A stretch of DNA of 64,000 nucleotides from Deltaproteobacteria bacterium UBA2409. GTDB taxonomy: Bacteria; Bdellovibrionota_C; UBA2361; DDRT01. The notes beneath the pieces were generated by a model. The model was given only the letters and a program-made list of their open reading frames with translations. It made no database searches and had not been told where the DNA came from. Within the stretch, counting starts at the first letter, position 1; the number at the start of each line of letters is the position of its first letter. The stretch is taken from assembly GCA_002343185.1 (NCBI GenBank), contig DDRT01000013.1, positions 76,694-140,693 on the forward strand. The letters run 5' to 3'. The translations under genes and the position numbers were made by a program. This document shows, one piece after another, positions 25,558-34,392 of the stretch.

Positions 25558-26037
25558 ATGTATCAAGGGGGAATAAGCTTCACAATTTCAAAATCGTTCG
25601 GAAAGCTCCAGCTCGTTCCTGAGAAGGATGGCTTACGTTTTTATTATATCCCAATAGTTGAGGGTGCAGAGTCAACTTCTAACTTAGGTTTTTTAGATCT
25701 ATTAGTTCCACTTGAGGCTGTAGGGGGTCTTTGGGCAACCGCGAGGGCGTTTCTGTATGGAATGGAATCACTTGATGAGAATGTTATCCTTAAAGGAGGA
25801 TCTGGCTCAGAAGAAGAGGGTGACGTTCTTGTAAAACTGTATCGAGATAAACCAAGAGGTGCCCAAGGGAAGCTAGCTGGTGATGAGACATCGTGGCTTA
25901 GAATTGTTACGGGGCGCTCCGAAGAAGAAAGAAGAAGAGTAAAGCTTGGGCCACGTGATCTACTTTGTATAGAGCTTGCCTGTCAGGCCGTATTAACGGT
26001 TGCAGCTGCCGAAAAAACTCATAAGCCTGGGCTATGA
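25558..26037 (+). CDS. Hypothetical protein coupled to an SDR epimerase
   Basis: I do not recognise this protein. It has no signal or membrane segment. It is beta-rich in the first half (SFTISKSFGKLQLV, GLRFYYIPIVEG) and more helical at the end (RDLLCIELACQAVLTVAA). The frame is open from a TTG at 25501 (178 residues), but that codon has no ribosome binding site, and TTGACT at 25501 with TATGGA 16 nt later could be the promoter. The ATG at 25558 is therefore preferred, giving 159 residues with GGGG just upstream. Its stop overlaps the epimerase start as ATGA, so the two are probably co-translated. Confidence 0.55.
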   Translation: MYQGGISFTISKSFGKLQLVPEKDGLRFYYIPIVEGAESTSNLGFLDLLVPLEAVGGLWATARAFLYGMESLDENVILKGGSGSEEEGDVLVKLYRDKPRGAQGKLAGDETSWLRIVTGRSEEERRRVKLGPRDLLCIELACQAVLTVAAAEKTHKPGL

Positions 26038-27077
26038 CTTTTCTTGTAACAGGTGGGGCAGGGTTTGTTGGTTCAAACTTAGCTATAAGATTAAAATCTA
26101 GATATCCAAAAGAAAGAGTTATAGCTTTTGATAATCTAAAAAGAAGGGGATCTGAGCTTTCTCTTTCTAGGTTGAAGCAAAATTCAGTCGAATTCGTGCA
26201 TGGTGATGTAAGATCAATCAGCGATCTGAATCAATTTGGAGAAGTATCTACAATTTTAGACTGCGCTGCTGAGCCAAGCGTACAAGCTGGTCTTGATGGT
26301 GCTACACAGTATCTTGTCGATACAAACTTGCTCGGAACTATTAACTTACTAGAACTGGCAAAAAAATATCGATCTAGATTCGTTTTGCTCTCAAGTAGTA
26401 GGATTTATCCCTTCAAGGTCATCAATAATCTTAAGTACAAAGAAACAGAGACTAGATATGAAATGGCCGATCCTATTATTGGGAAGAACGGCATCTCAGA
26501 GGAATTTCCACTAACTGGGGAACGAAGTCTGTATGGAGCAACTAAACTCGGCTCTGAATTACTTTTAACTGAGTATGCCTCGATGTTTAGCTTTGAGTAT
26601 GTGATCAATCGATGTGGCGTCATAGCTGGGCCTTGGCAGATGGGAAAAGTAGATCAGGGATTCTTGGTTTTGTGGGTAGCGAAACACATATTTGGTGGAA
26701 ACCTTAATTACACAGGATTTGGCGGCAGGGGTAAACAAACGAGAGATCTGATGCATATAGATGACCTAGCTGATCTTATTGTTACGCAGCTAGATTCGGG
26801 CCTATCAAATGATCTTTATAATGTTGGCGGAGGATATGAACGGTTAGTATCGCTACTCGAAGTTACAAAGATGGTTGAAGAGGTAACCGGCAGAAGTATC
26901 AATATCGGGAGCATTCCGGAGACTCATCCAAACGACTGTATCTACTACAATACTAATAACTCAAAGGTAACGAATAGGTTTGGATGGAAGCCTAAAAGAA
27001 CTGTTATAGAGTTAATTACCGATGTAAAAGATTGGATAGTAAATAACCAGAATCTACTAAAACCCGTCCTTTCATAG
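26034..27077 (+). CDS. SDR nucleotide-sugar epimerase, CDP-paratose 2-epimerase-like
   Basis: This extended SDR most resembles CDP-paratose/CDP-tyvelose 2-epimerases. GGAGFVGSNLA at 7-17 is the NAD loop, DNLKRRGSELSLSRL near 32-46 is the segment typical of that subgroup, DCAAEPSVQAGLDG near 81-94 is its substrate loop, LSSSRIYP near 119 carries the catalytic Ser, and YGATKLGSELL near 165 is YxxxK. Length 347 fits. Such enzymes invert C2 of a CDP-3,6-dideoxyhexose or related sugar. No other 3,6-dideoxysugar genes are nearby, so the substrate may differ. A strong terminator follows. Confidence 0.82.
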   Translation: MTFLVTGGAGFVGSNLAIRLKSRYPKERVIAFDNLKRRGSELSLSRLKQNSVEFVHGDVRSISDLNQFGEVSTILDCAAEPSVQAGLDGATQYLVDTNLLGTINLLELAKKYRSRFVLLSSSRIYPFKVINNLKYKETETRYEMADPIIGKNGISEEFPLTGERSLYGATKLGSELLLTEYASMFSFEYVINRCGVIAGPWQMGKVDQGFLVLWVAKHIFGGNLNYTGFGGRGKQTRDLMHIDDLADLIVTQLDSGLSNDLYNVGGGYERLVSLLEVTKMVEEVTGRSINIGSIPETHPNDCIYYNTNNSKVTNRFGWKPKRTVIELITDVKDWIVNNQNLLKPVLS

Positions 27078-27136
27078 ACAATACAATAATGGAGCTACCG
27101 CAGAATTATATAGAATAAGCTAATTAAATTTCTCTA

Positions 27137-27168
27137 AATTGCCCGATAAGCTCACTTATCGGGCAATT
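27137..27168 (+). terminator. Strong hairpin terminator after the epimerase gene
   Basis: A perfect 14-bp stem (AATTGCCCGATAAG and its complement) around a CTCA loop lies 60 bp after the stop. AT-rich sequence follows (ATTTGG) but no long T run. Confidence 0.6.
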
Positions 27169-27183
27169 ATTTGGACTTAAAAG

Positions 27184-27303
27184 GGGGCACCGCCCCTGGG
27201 CAGGAGCGCCGAGCGGAAAAAGCTAATAAGCACTAAATGGGGTGAACGCGCCGATAAGGCGCGAGAGGGGCACCGCCCCTGGGCAGGAGCGCCGAGCGGA
27301 AAA
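27184..27303. repeat. Two direct copies of a 37-bp GC-rich repeat (cassette family)
   Basis: A 37-nt block beginning GGGGCACCGCCCC and ending GAGCGGAAAA is identical at 27184-27220 and 27267-27303, with an 83-bp period. The spacer contains GGGGTGAAC and GGCGCGAGAG. The same order of words appears on the other strand at 36488-36583, so this is a dispersed element. Its GC content is far above the surroundings. Confidence 0.8.
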
Positions 27304-27345
27304 TTGGAGGATGTCGAGGTTTCGTCATCCTTCCATGGAGTGATG

Positions 27346-27897
27346 CTATCTGGTTCCCATTTCTGGAAATTCAGTTAGCGTCGCCTTCTTGAACATGACT
27401 GCACCGGCGAAGCCAGCTAAGGTCACGACAAGCAGATCTTCCTTCCTAGAAGACCCATCTGGAATCCCCTTCCAAAACCGCAGACGCAGCATGGGGAGAA
27501 AGCCAGTGAGCTCGTAGAGCTCTTGCAGTCTTGAATCCTGAAGCATCTTCACTACTGCGGGTTTGTGAACCCACACAGTGTAGATCAGCCCCAGATGCGG
27601 GTACTGCGGATGATGGGGTCGCTTCCGAAGAAGCCTCTCCATCTTCTGGTAGTGATCGAACTCAAGAAGCTCGCCTCTCAGAATCCCAAAACCTTGCGGG
27701 GTTTGGCACTGAGTGCGGAGCTGGTTCGTTCGCAGTTCAGAAACTGCAAAGTTGAGCTCGAATGCCACGTCGTCGAGTGTCAGGATCTCCCTGATATCTC
27801 GCTCCGGCTTAAAGCCGAAGATGATCGTCGAAGAGTCATCACCTACCATGTGGCGGGTAAGACTCAGATTGCCGACTTCCATGTCGTATCGGGTCAT
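27346..27897 (-). CDS. Hypothetical protein in a GC-rich island
   Basis: This 183-residue protein is not recognised. It has no signal peptide. Notable are a basic stretch MERLLRKRPHHPQYPHLGL near 99-117, a following WVHKP, and a mildly hydrophobic C-terminal segment (LLVVTLAGFAGAVMF near 155-169). The ATG has a strong GGAGG 5-6 nt upstream, which decides the strand even though the opposite strand is also open for 192 codons. Base composition here (roughly half GC) differs sharply from neighbouring genes, and the gene is flanked by repeat families on both sides. It was probably acquired horizontally. Confidence 0.6.
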   Translation of the reverse strand: MTRYDMEVGNLSLTRHMVGDDSSTIIFGFKPERDIREILTLDDVAFELNFAVSELRTNQLRTQCQTPQGFGILRGELLEFDHYQKMERLLRKRPHHPQYPHLGLIYTVWVHKPAVVKMLQDSRLQELYELTGFLPMLRLRFWKGIPDGSSRKEDLLVVTLAGFAGAVMFKKATLTEFPEMGTR

Positions 27898-28027
27898 GTT
27901 TTCCTCCAGTTAACCTCATGTGAGGGGGAAGCTAAGTCCCGCACAGCTTTTACAAATAAAGCTCTGCGGAACTTAGATTGCCCTCAAAAAAACCTTATCG
28001 ATACCTCGACATCGAGTAAATTCTTCA

Positions 28028-28170
28028 CTTACTCCAAGCCGACGCTAATGTCTGGTCAGTCTTTCGCCTGGGTGAAAGGTCGTGTTGACCTATTTATTGC
28101 TTCGTCCGCTAGCGCGGACGACAGATCACGACCCGGCAAATAATCCTGCCTGGTCTGGCTTTAGCCTGAC
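28028..28170. repeat. Degenerate palindromic repeat, copy D, with the 28-bp element
   Basis: The gap 27898-28235 holds no gene. It contains CTGGTCAG near 28053, a 28-nt block at 28094-28121 that is the exact reverse complement of 18570-18597, and CCTGGTCTGGCTTTAGCCTGACC near 28146-28168, an imperfect version of the GGTCAG...CTGACC palindrome. As at 18.5 kb, the 28-nt element sits inside a copy of the palindrome family. Other imperfect hairpins (GGTCGTG...CACGACC) overlap it. Confidence 0.65.
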
Positions 28171-28235
28171 CTTTGCTACGTAGGACAAGAAAACCAGTCC
28201 AGACAAGTTTACAGCATGCAAGTGTTTAATCAAAA

Positions 28236-28736
28236 CTAATCAATCGGGATGATTCTGTGATAAACAAAGAAGGTGAATTTATCGTGTGGCTCACTTGATG
28301 TCTCTTGATATCTCTCCTCAAACTCAGGAAAGAAGGTATCCCCTTCGACATTCTGGTGAATTTTGGTTAGATAAATTTCGTCAAAGTATTTTAAGGTAGA
28401 ATTATATACTTCTCCTCCCCCTATTACCCATAAAGTATCTGTTGGGGTGTCTGTAAGTCCATCCATGAACTTTTGACAATATTCTTGGGCAGAGGGAACC
28501 CTTATCACCCCTTCTGGAACATTAAGGGTTTTAGAAGCTACGATATTCAACCTTCCAGGAAGTGGTCTGAACTTTTCAGGCAGGCTCAAATAAGTATTTC
28601 GCCCCATAAGTACAGCATGTCCGTATGTTAGTTCTTTAAAGCGCTTTAAATCTTCAGGAATATGCCAGGGTAGACCCCCTTCTCGGCCTATACACCGATT
28701 TTCACTCATAGCTACAATGGCGGAGATGTGACGCAT
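28236..28736 (-). CDS. folA: Dihydrofolate reductase
   Basis: This enzyme reduces dihydrofolate to tetrahydrofolate with NADPH. The family motifs are present in order: AIVAMSENRCIGREGGLPWHIPEDLKRF near 6-33 with the substrate-binding Trp and acidic residue, VLMGRNTYLSLP near 42-53, LPGRLNIVAS near 58-67, and VIGGGEVYN near 103-111. Length 166 is typical. It lies 3 bp after thyA on the same strand, the common thyA-folA pairing, since thymidylate synthase oxidises the folate that this enzyme regenerates. There is nothing unusual in the sequence. Confidence 0.96.
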   Translation of the reverse strand: MRHISAIVAMSENRCIGREGGLPWHIPEDLKRFKELTYGHAVLMGRNTYLSLPEKFRPLPGRLNIVASKTLNVPEGVIRVPSAQEYCQKFMDGLTDTPTDTLWVIGGGEVYNSTLKYFDEIYLTKIHQNVEGDTFFPEFEERYQETSSEPHDKFTFFVYHRIIPID

Positions 28737-28739
28737 ACA

Positions 28740-29528
28740 TCACACCGCTATCTCAAATTTTATGTGAGGAAAAGGATCGTAGTCGCTGAGTGTAAAATCC
28801 TCATATCTAAATTCAAAGATATTTTTCACTTCAGGATTAATAGTCATCTTTGGAAGAGCTTTTGGTTCTCTTGATAGTTGAAGTTTTGCTCCCTCGATAT
28901 GGTTTTGATAGATATGAACATCACCGAAGGTATGAACGAATTCTTTTGGTTTTAGTCCGCAAACTTGTGCAACCATCATTAAAAATAAACTATAGCTTGC
29001 TATGTTAAACGGCACGCCCAGCATAAGATCCGCTGAGCGCTGATATAGCTGTAAGCTTAACTCATCCCCTGAGACATAGAACTGAAAAAGTGTATGACAA
29101 GCTGGTGGTGCAACCTCTGGAAGATCTGCAGGGTTAAACGAGATAACAACATGCCTTCTGCTATCTGGATTTGTTTTTATACCGTGTATAAGCCTCTCGA
29201 TCTGATCAACTTTTCCTCTTGGGCCCTCCCAACTTCTCCACTGCTTACCATAGACAGGTCCAAGCTCGCCGTTTTCATCTGCCCATTCATCCCAGATTGA
29301 GACCCCTACCTCTTTTAAGGACTTAATGCTGGTCTCACCTCTAAGAAACCACAAGAGTTCATGAATTATTGATTTCAGATGAACCTTCTTTGTTGTAACA
29401 AGGGGAAAGCCCTCTCGAAGATCGAACCTTAGTTGTCTTCCAAATACCGAGATAGTCCCTACCCCGGTTCTGTCGGTTCTAACTTCTCCTTCCAGTACGT
29501 CTTTTACTAAATCCAAATATTGCTTCAT
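28740..29528 (-). CDS. thyA: Thymidylate synthase
   Basis: ThyA methylates dUMP to dTMP using methylene-tetrahydrofolate. The protein has DRTGVGTISVFGRQLRFDLR near 19-38, the catalytic cysteine in APPACHTLFQF near 142-152, QRSADLMLGVPFNIASY near 165-181 (substrate binding), and HIYQNHIEGAKLQLSREP near 205-222. Length 262 is that of the short bacterial form. It precedes folA. Upstream, TAGACT lies 8 nt before the ATG and no ribosome binding site is visible, so the message may be leaderless. Confidence 0.97.
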   Translation of the reverse strand: MKQYLDLVKDVLEGEVRTDRTGVGTISVFGRQLRFDLREGFPLVTTKKVHLKSIIHELLWFLRGETSIKSLKEVGVSIWDEWADENGELGPVYGKQWRSWEGPRGKVDQIERLIHGIKTNPDSRRHVVISFNPADLPEVAPPACHTLFQFYVSGDELSLQLYQRSADLMLGVPFNIASYSLFLMMVAQVCGLKPKEFVHTFGDVHIYQNHIEGAKLQLSREPKALPKMTINPEVKNIFEFRYEDFTLSDYDPFPHIKFEIAV

Positions 29529-29715
29529 GTTTTTTTAGTCTAACCCTGTTTGCTAAAAAATTCGAGCCCTACTCCTTCATAGAGTGAATGAAAGATTTTG
29601 TACTTCGAAATCCACCTATAACAGTTTTTATGGTATTTTTTAAATAAAAAGCTCAGGAGATAGTTTTTTCAAAAAAGGTCGGGATCTTTTATTGATATTC
29701 ATTGTAGTATGGTGA

Positions 29716-30957
29716 TTGGTAGTGATAAAGATTACACTCTTACTTGCCTCTCAAATTCCTCCTGCTTTGCTCTTAATTATGAATTGGGAGGAAAATGAAA
29801 TATTCAGATCTTTTGGTTTTGCATTCGGATATTCAGCGTTATCATGTTTTATAATTGCTGCGCTTCTTTCCCTTAGATTTTCTGCAATTGAGCGCCTTTT
29901 TCATGGTCTTGATAATATCTATGAAATTCATCATCTCATGGGTCGCCTAACAGTTGGCTTTGTGATTCTTCATATTTTATTTATCTTTTCTTCTTATTCT
30001 CGAGAATCAGTATCATATTTCCTTAATCCAGCGATTCTTTCGTTTGATTATTTGTCAGGCTGGATATCTCTTTTACTAATTTTGATAGTTATATTCTTTG
30101 CAGTATTTCTTGATCGTGGACATAAACTTTGGAGGACAATTCACTTACTGAGCTTTCCGGCTTATTTAAGTGCTTCTTATCATTTCTATTCTCTTAGCTC
30201 AACGGAGAGCATCGTTAAACTTGGGTATATATTTGCGTTATTCTTAGGACTTGCTTCTATGCTTCTTAGTACTTTCAAATATTTTTCAAGAAGATACAAA
30301 ATAGAAAAAATTGATCATTTAAATGAAAGCGTTGTTTCGCTTAGTTTTAAGCCTTTGGGGAGAAAAATCAATTATAAACCTTCACAGTTTGTTTTTGTTT
30401 CTTTTGAATCATACAAAAGGTATTCAGCTTGCTGCGAGTTTCATCCCTTTACTATTACTTCAGTCGAAGGCGATGAGTTCCTTGAGGTAGTTGTCAAGTC
30501 TAGAGGCGATTGCTCGAGTAAAATTCAGGGAATAGAACGTGGGGCTATAGCTAGGCTAGATGGTGCGTATGGGGGATTCGTAATTAAAGATGCCTCTCAG
30601 GTTTGGATTGGAGCGGGAATAGGAATTACTCCGTTTGTTTCCCTAGTAAGGCAAGTCAACTGTAAGGTTGATCTATATTATGTCGTAAAAAACGATAAGG
30701 ATTTTGTTCTTTTGGATAGATTGAGAACGACAGCTAACAAAGGGGTAACTATATATCCTGTTTTAATTGATAACGATTCCCAGAAGTTGTTATCTATAAT
30801 TAAAGCTAATAGCTCAGACTTACCGACAAAATACTTCCTTATAAGTGGCCCACCATCAATGGTAAATGATTTGCACAAACTATTGCAGAATGATGGTGTG
30901 CCATCTTACAACATAGAACATGAAACTTGTGGTTTTATGGGGTACAATTTTACTTAG
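29716..30957 (+). CDS. Ferric reductase-like flavocytochrome
   Basis: This has an N-terminal ferric-reductase/NOX-type membrane domain and a C-terminal ferredoxin-reductase module. About six membrane helices span residues 3-195. Heme-coordinating His pairs are visible in IHHLMGRLTVGFVILHIL near 69-87 and in LWRTIHLLSFPAYLSASYHF near 138-157. HPFTITS near 247 is the flavin-binding motif, and WIGAGIGITPFVSL near 297 and LISGPPSMV near 374 are NAD(P)-binding. It would pass electrons from NAD(P)H across the membrane. The start is uncertain: TTG at 29716 or GTG at 29722. The stop overlaps a cytochrome b5-like gene by 38 nt. Confidence 0.85.
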   Translation: MVVIKITLLLASQIPPALLLIMNWEENEIFRSFGFAFGYSALSCFIIAALLSLRFSAIERLFHGLDNIYEIHHLMGRLTVGFVILHILFIFSSYSRESVSYFLNPAILSFDYLSGWISLLLILIVIFFAVFLDRGHKLWRTIHLLSFPAYLSASYHFYSLSSTESIVKLGYIFALFLGLASMLLSTFKYFSRRYKIEKIDHLNESVVSLSFKPLGRKINYKPSQFVFVSFESYKRYSACCEFHPFTITSVEGDEFLEVVVKSRGDCSSKIQGIERGAIARLDGAYGGFVIKDASQVWIGAGIGITPFVSLVRQVNCKVDLYYVVKNDKDFVLLDRLRTTANKGVTIYPVLIDNDSQKLLSIIKANSSDLPTKYFLISGPPSMVNDLHKLLQNDGVPSYNIEHETCGFMGYNFT

Positions 30958-31231
30958 TACCTCACTCATACGTGCTGACCCCCGCCGATATACACATGAA
31001 GAAATTGCTATACACAATTCTGAGAAGAGTTGTTGGCTCATAATCGAAAATAAGGTTTACGATGTCACCACTTATATTCCAAAGCATCCTGCGCCTAAAA
31101 AAGCTATTATAGAATACTGCTCCAAGGAAGCTACGAAAGCGTTTCGAACAAAAAACAAAAATGAGGATCATAGTAAGCGTGCTAAAAAATTACTTGAATC
31201 ACTCTTGATTGGAGAGCTTATTGCTAAGTGA
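30920..31231 (+). CDS. Exported cytochrome b5-like heme protein
   Basis: A signal peptide (residues 1-19) is followed by one cytochrome b5 domain: YTHEEIAIHNSEKSCWLIIENKVYDVT near 24-50, the first heme His in YIPKHPAPKK near 52-61, and the second in EDHSKRAK near 82-89. The usual HPGG motif is changed to HPAP, but both axial His are retained. The gene overlaps the end of the ferric-reductase-like gene by 38 nt in another frame, so expression is coupled. The likely role is a periplasmic electron acceptor for the flavocytochrome. Confidence 0.78.
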   Translation: MKLVVLWGTILLSTSLIRADPRRYTHEEIAIHNSEKSCWLIIENKVYDVTTYIPKHPAPKKAIIEYCSKEATKAFRTKNKNEDHSKRAKKLLESLLIGELIAK

Positions 31232-31317
31232 TAAGACAGAGATCCTTCTATTTAGCTATAGATGACAGATAATGTTCATAAGGGAGAGAATAATATATTT
31301 TGAAATTTCAAATCTGT

Positions 31318-31668
31318 TCACCTTACTGAAAGACTCCTTTCCATACTAAGTCTAAAGATTAAAAACCATCTAATTTCACCGGCTATAGATACAGTGTCTT
31401 TATCAACCTGCCATTCAAAGCATGGAACAGAATTAAAACACCTATATGCCGATCTTGGATAAGTAGAATCAATTTTGGCTTTAATAATCTGCTCAGCTAC
31501 CCTTATTCTACTTTGAGACTTTGACTCCCCAATTCTTCGAACTCCAGGAGGTTTCGCTTTTGATGCAGCTTCCAGGGCTTTCACAATACTTAGCTGAAGG
31601 CAAAATGCCCGTTTAAGTTCAAATACAAGAACTAAAGTAAGAGCTATTAAGAATAATCTTCTTACCAC
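31318..31668 (-). CDS. Small exported protein of unknown function
   Basis: The N-terminus (RRLFLIALTLVLVFELKRAFC) is a signal peptide, with a Cys at 23 that does not fit a lipobox well. The mature part is helical at first (IVKALEAASKAKPPGVRRIG), followed by a strand-rich region with two Cys (CFNSVPCFEW) that may form a disulfide. I recognise no family. The GTG start lies within the last codons of the NUDIX gene, with a strong GAGGAGG upstream, so it is the last gene of the pseudophosphatase-aconitase-NUDIX operon. Confidence 0.6.
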   Translation of the reverse strand: MVRRLFLIALTLVLVFELKRAFCLQLSIVKALEAASKAKPPGVRRIGESKSQSRIRVAEQIIKAKIDSTYPRSAYRCFNSVPCFEWQVDKDTVSIAGEIRWFLIFRLSMERSLSVR

Positions 31669-32105
31669 TCCCCCTCCTCTCCGGCTAATCTTTTTAGCAC
31701 AGACCTAGCAGTATCGCTTGGAAGATTCTCTTTACTAAAATAACAGGCTTCAGCAATTTCAATATTACATGGAGCAACAGATCCTGTGTGATGTTTTGCT
31801 ATGAAAAAAAGCACATGATCATTTCTCTTGTGGCCAAAGTTGGTATAAACACCCGCTAATTTAGTCTCAGATACAATTACTCCTGTCTCCTCTTTGACCT
31901 CTCTTTCAATTGAATTTTTAGGGTCTTCAAAAGCGCCAACCCTTCCACCAGGGAAATGCCACCCGGGCCAGTAGTGATGCTTTACAAGTAAGATCTCACC
32001 ATTTTCATTTTGAACAAGTGCCCTTACTCCAAGAGTTAATGTTCGAAATAATTGCTTCTGCTTGAAATCAATTAAAAACAATACTTTAGTTAGCCAGGGG
32101 CTCAC
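31662..32105 (-). CDS. NUDIX hydrolase
   Basis: This is a small pyrophosphohydrolase acting on nucleoside diphosphates linked to another moiety. The NUDIX box runs from GGRVGAFEDP to REVKEETGV, about residues 59-83, with all metal-binding Glu in place, and is preceded by WHFPGG, common to the family. Length 147 is typical. The GTG start overlaps the aconitase stop as GTGA and the 3' end overlaps the next gene, so it sits in the middle of a four-gene operon. The substrate cannot be inferred. Confidence 0.88.
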   Translation of the reverse strand: MSPWLTKVLFLIDFKQKQLFRTLTLGVRALVQNENGEILLVKHHYWPGWHFPGGRVGAFEDPKNSIEREVKEETGVIVSETKLAGVYTNFGHKRNDHVLFFIAKHHTGSVAPCNIEIAEACYFSKENLPSDTARSVLKRLAGEEGEW

Positions 32106-34360
32106 TTTGGTCTTAAAATATTTAATGCTGATCCTGCTTTAAACCACTCAACCTGTTCGTCAGTCATAGTGTGCTTAACCTCGAATGAATATCCATCAGA
32201 GAGATGTGCTGTTAGCTTTGAACCTGGTGCTAAAGAAGTGAGCCCTCGTATAGATACACTAATCCCCTCCTTGATTCGATCATAGTCAGATGGATTAGCA
32301 AAGGTTATTGGAAGTACCCCCTGTTTTTTGAGATTAGTTTCGTGAATTCTTGCGAAACTTTTTACTAAGATTGCTTTCGCCCCAAGAAATCTTGGCGACA
32401 TCGCAGCATGTTCTCTTGAAGATCCTTCGCCGTAGTTCTCTTCTCCAACAACGATCCAGCCTTGACCTTTTGCTTTATAAGCCTTTGCAACCTCAGGGAT
32501 TGAGATCTCCTTTTCACCTGTTAATTGATTAGTTGTAGTTCCGTTTGCACCACCAAAAGCATTTACTGCACCAATCAGCATATTATCTGAGATCTTTGCT
32601 AAGTGACCTCGGTATTTTAGCCAAGGCCCTGCTTGAGAGATATGATCCGTAGTGCATTTACCTAAGGCTTTTACGAGCACTAGCAAATCTTCAAAATCCT
32701 TTCCATCCCACGGTTCAAAAATAGGTAAAAACGATAGCCTGTCGCTTGTATCTGATATTGAGACTTTGATATTTTTTCTCTTTGAAAGATCTTCAATCGG
32801 CGCAATATATCCAGCTTTTGAAAAAACAAATCCTGATTTTGGAAGTTCCTCTCCTTTTGGTTCAGGAAATCTAAAGCTTCCCCCATCTGGAAGTGGAAGT
32901 TCATCAGTCAGAGGATTAAACGAGAGCTTTCCAGAGAACGCAACTGCTGTAACTAGCTCAGGAGATCCTATAAATGCAGCTGTCTCATCGTTTCCATCGT
33001 TTCGCTTTTTAAAGTTTCTGTTGTAACTGGTAACGATGGTATTTTTCTCACCTTTTTTAATATCACTTCTTGACCACTGACCAATACAGGGCCCACAGGC
33101 ATTTGCAAGAACAGTAGCACCAACTTCATTAAGTGTGCCCATAAATCCGTCACGCTCTATCGTTTTAAATACCTGATCAGAACCAGGAGTGACCATAAAT
33201 GGGATCTTTGATTTTAATCCTTTTTCTTTTGCAGCTTTTGCAACATATGCAGCCCGTGAGATATCTTCATATGAAGAATTTGTGCATGACCCGATTAACG
33301 CAAATCTAATGTCATCAGCATACTGCTCTTTAGAAACAGCATCCCTCATCTCAGAAACTTTTCTTAATAGATCAGGCGTATGTGGCCCAACCCATTGGGG
33401 CTCAAGTTTGGAAAGATCTATTTCGTAAACTTCATCGAAGTATTTTTTAGGATCTGTATATACCTCAGGGTCGGATCTTAAGGACTCCTTATTCTTATCA
33501 GCAAGTTCTCCAACCCAAAGTCTCTCAGTTGCATCGAGATATCTCTTCATTGCAGAGTCATAGGCAAATAACGAGGTTGTAGCTCCTAGCTCAGCACCCA
33601 TATTGGTAATAGTGGCTTTTCCAGTACAGCTTATGGTCTCTGCTCCTTCCCCAAAGTATTCAATAATCTTCCCAGTTCCACCCTTTACAGTTAATAGACC
33701 TGCAACTTTTAAGATCACATCTTTTGGTGAAGCCCATCCACTAAGTTTTCCAGTAAGTTTAATTCCAACAAGTTTCGGATTTAATAATCCCCAAGGCAGA
33801 CCTGCCATAACATCAACTGCGTCGGCTCCCCCTACTCCAATTGCAACCATTCCAAGTCCACCAGCATTCGGAGTATGAGAATCTGTCCCTATCATTAATC
33901 CACCAGGAAATGCATACTGCTCAAGCACCACCTGATGTATTATTCCTGAGCCTGCATCCCAAAAACCTATGCCGTATCTTTCAGCAGCAGTTTTTAAAAA
34001 ATCATATACTTCTTTGTTTTCATCAAATGCTCTTAGAAGATCTGATTTTGATCCTGTTTCAGCTCGGATTAAGTGATCGCAATGAATTGATGAAGGAACA
34101 TGTACAGTATCTTGCCCCGTTACCATAAACTGCAGCAGAGCCATTTGAGCTGTTGCATCCTGCATAGCAACTCTGTCAGGTCTGAAATTTAGAGTCTCCT
34201 TTCCCCTTTCAGGAATAGATTTAGGGAAAGAATCGATGTGAGAAAATAAAATCTTCTCTGCTAGAGTTAATGGACGGTTAAAATAAGCCTTAGCCTTGGC
34301 GATTTTTTCGGATAAACCAGCATAAAAGTTTTGAACCATTTTTTTATCTTGAGCTTCCAT
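32102..34360 (-). CDS. Aconitate hydratase
   Basis: Aconitase interconverts citrate and isocitrate in the TCA cycle using a [4Fe-4S] cluster. This is the mitochondrial-type enzyme by its sequence order: RPLTLAEKILFSHID, DATAQMALLQF, HCDHL, TDSHTPN, the cluster cysteines in GSCTNSS and NACGPCIGQW, substrate-binding SYNRNFKKRNDG and the swivel-domain GEGSSREHAAMSPR. About 750 residues is normal. The start is uncertain: GTG at 34396 overlaps the previous stop as GTGA, while ATG at 34360 or 34339 gives an N-terminus closer to homologues. Its neighbours (pseudophosphatase, NUDIX) are unusual for aconitase and not part of the TCA cycle. Confidence 0.94.
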   Translation of the reverse strand: MEAQDKKMVQNFYAGLSEKIAKAKAYFNRPLTLAEKILFSHIDSFPKSIPERGKETLNFRPDRVAMQDATAQMALLQFMVTGQDTVHVPSSIHCDHLIRAETGSKSDLLRAFDENKEVYDFLKTAAERYGIGFWDAGSGIIHQVVLEQYAFPGGLMIGTDSHTPNAGGLGMVAIGVGGADAVDVMAGLPWGLLNPKLVGIKLTGKLSGWASPKDVILKVAGLLTVKGGTGKIIEYFGEGAETISCTGKATITNMGAELGATTSLFAYDSAMKRYLDATERLWVGELADKNKESLRSDPEVYTDPKKYFDEVYEIDLSKLEPQWVGPHTPDLLRKVSEMRDAVSKEQYADDIRFALIGSCTNSSYEDISRAAYVAKAAKEKGLKSKIPFMVTPGSDQVFKTIERDGFMGTLNEVGATVLANACGPCIGQWSRSDIKKGEKNTIVTSYNRNFKKRNDGNDETAAFIGSPELVTAVAFSGKLSFNPLTDELPLPDGGSFRFPEPKGEELPKSGFVFSKAGYIAPIEDLSKRKNIKVSISDTSDRLSFLPIFEPWDGKDFEDLLVLVKALGKCTTDHISQAGPWLKYRGHLAKISDNMLIGAVNAFGGANGTTTNQLTGEKEISIPEVAKAYKAKGQGWIVVGEENYGEGSSREHAAMSPRFLGAKAILVKSFARIHETNLKKQGVLPITFANPSDYDRIKEGISVSIRGLTSLAPGSKLTAHLSDGYSFEVKHTMTDEQVEWFKAGSALNILRPK

Positions 34361-34392
34361 AGACCTATAGACTACAAGACTAGACCCTTGGG

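Noticed and set aside
27565..28143. A 192-codon open frame on the plus strand across the GC-rich island
   Set aside because: It lies antisense to the gene at 27346-27897, which has a strong ribosome binding site. The plus frame has none and runs into the repeat region.
33603..34128. Several plus-strand open frames opposite the aconitase gene
   Set aside because: They are shadows of a strongly conserved gene, with no ribosome binding site or recognisable domain.
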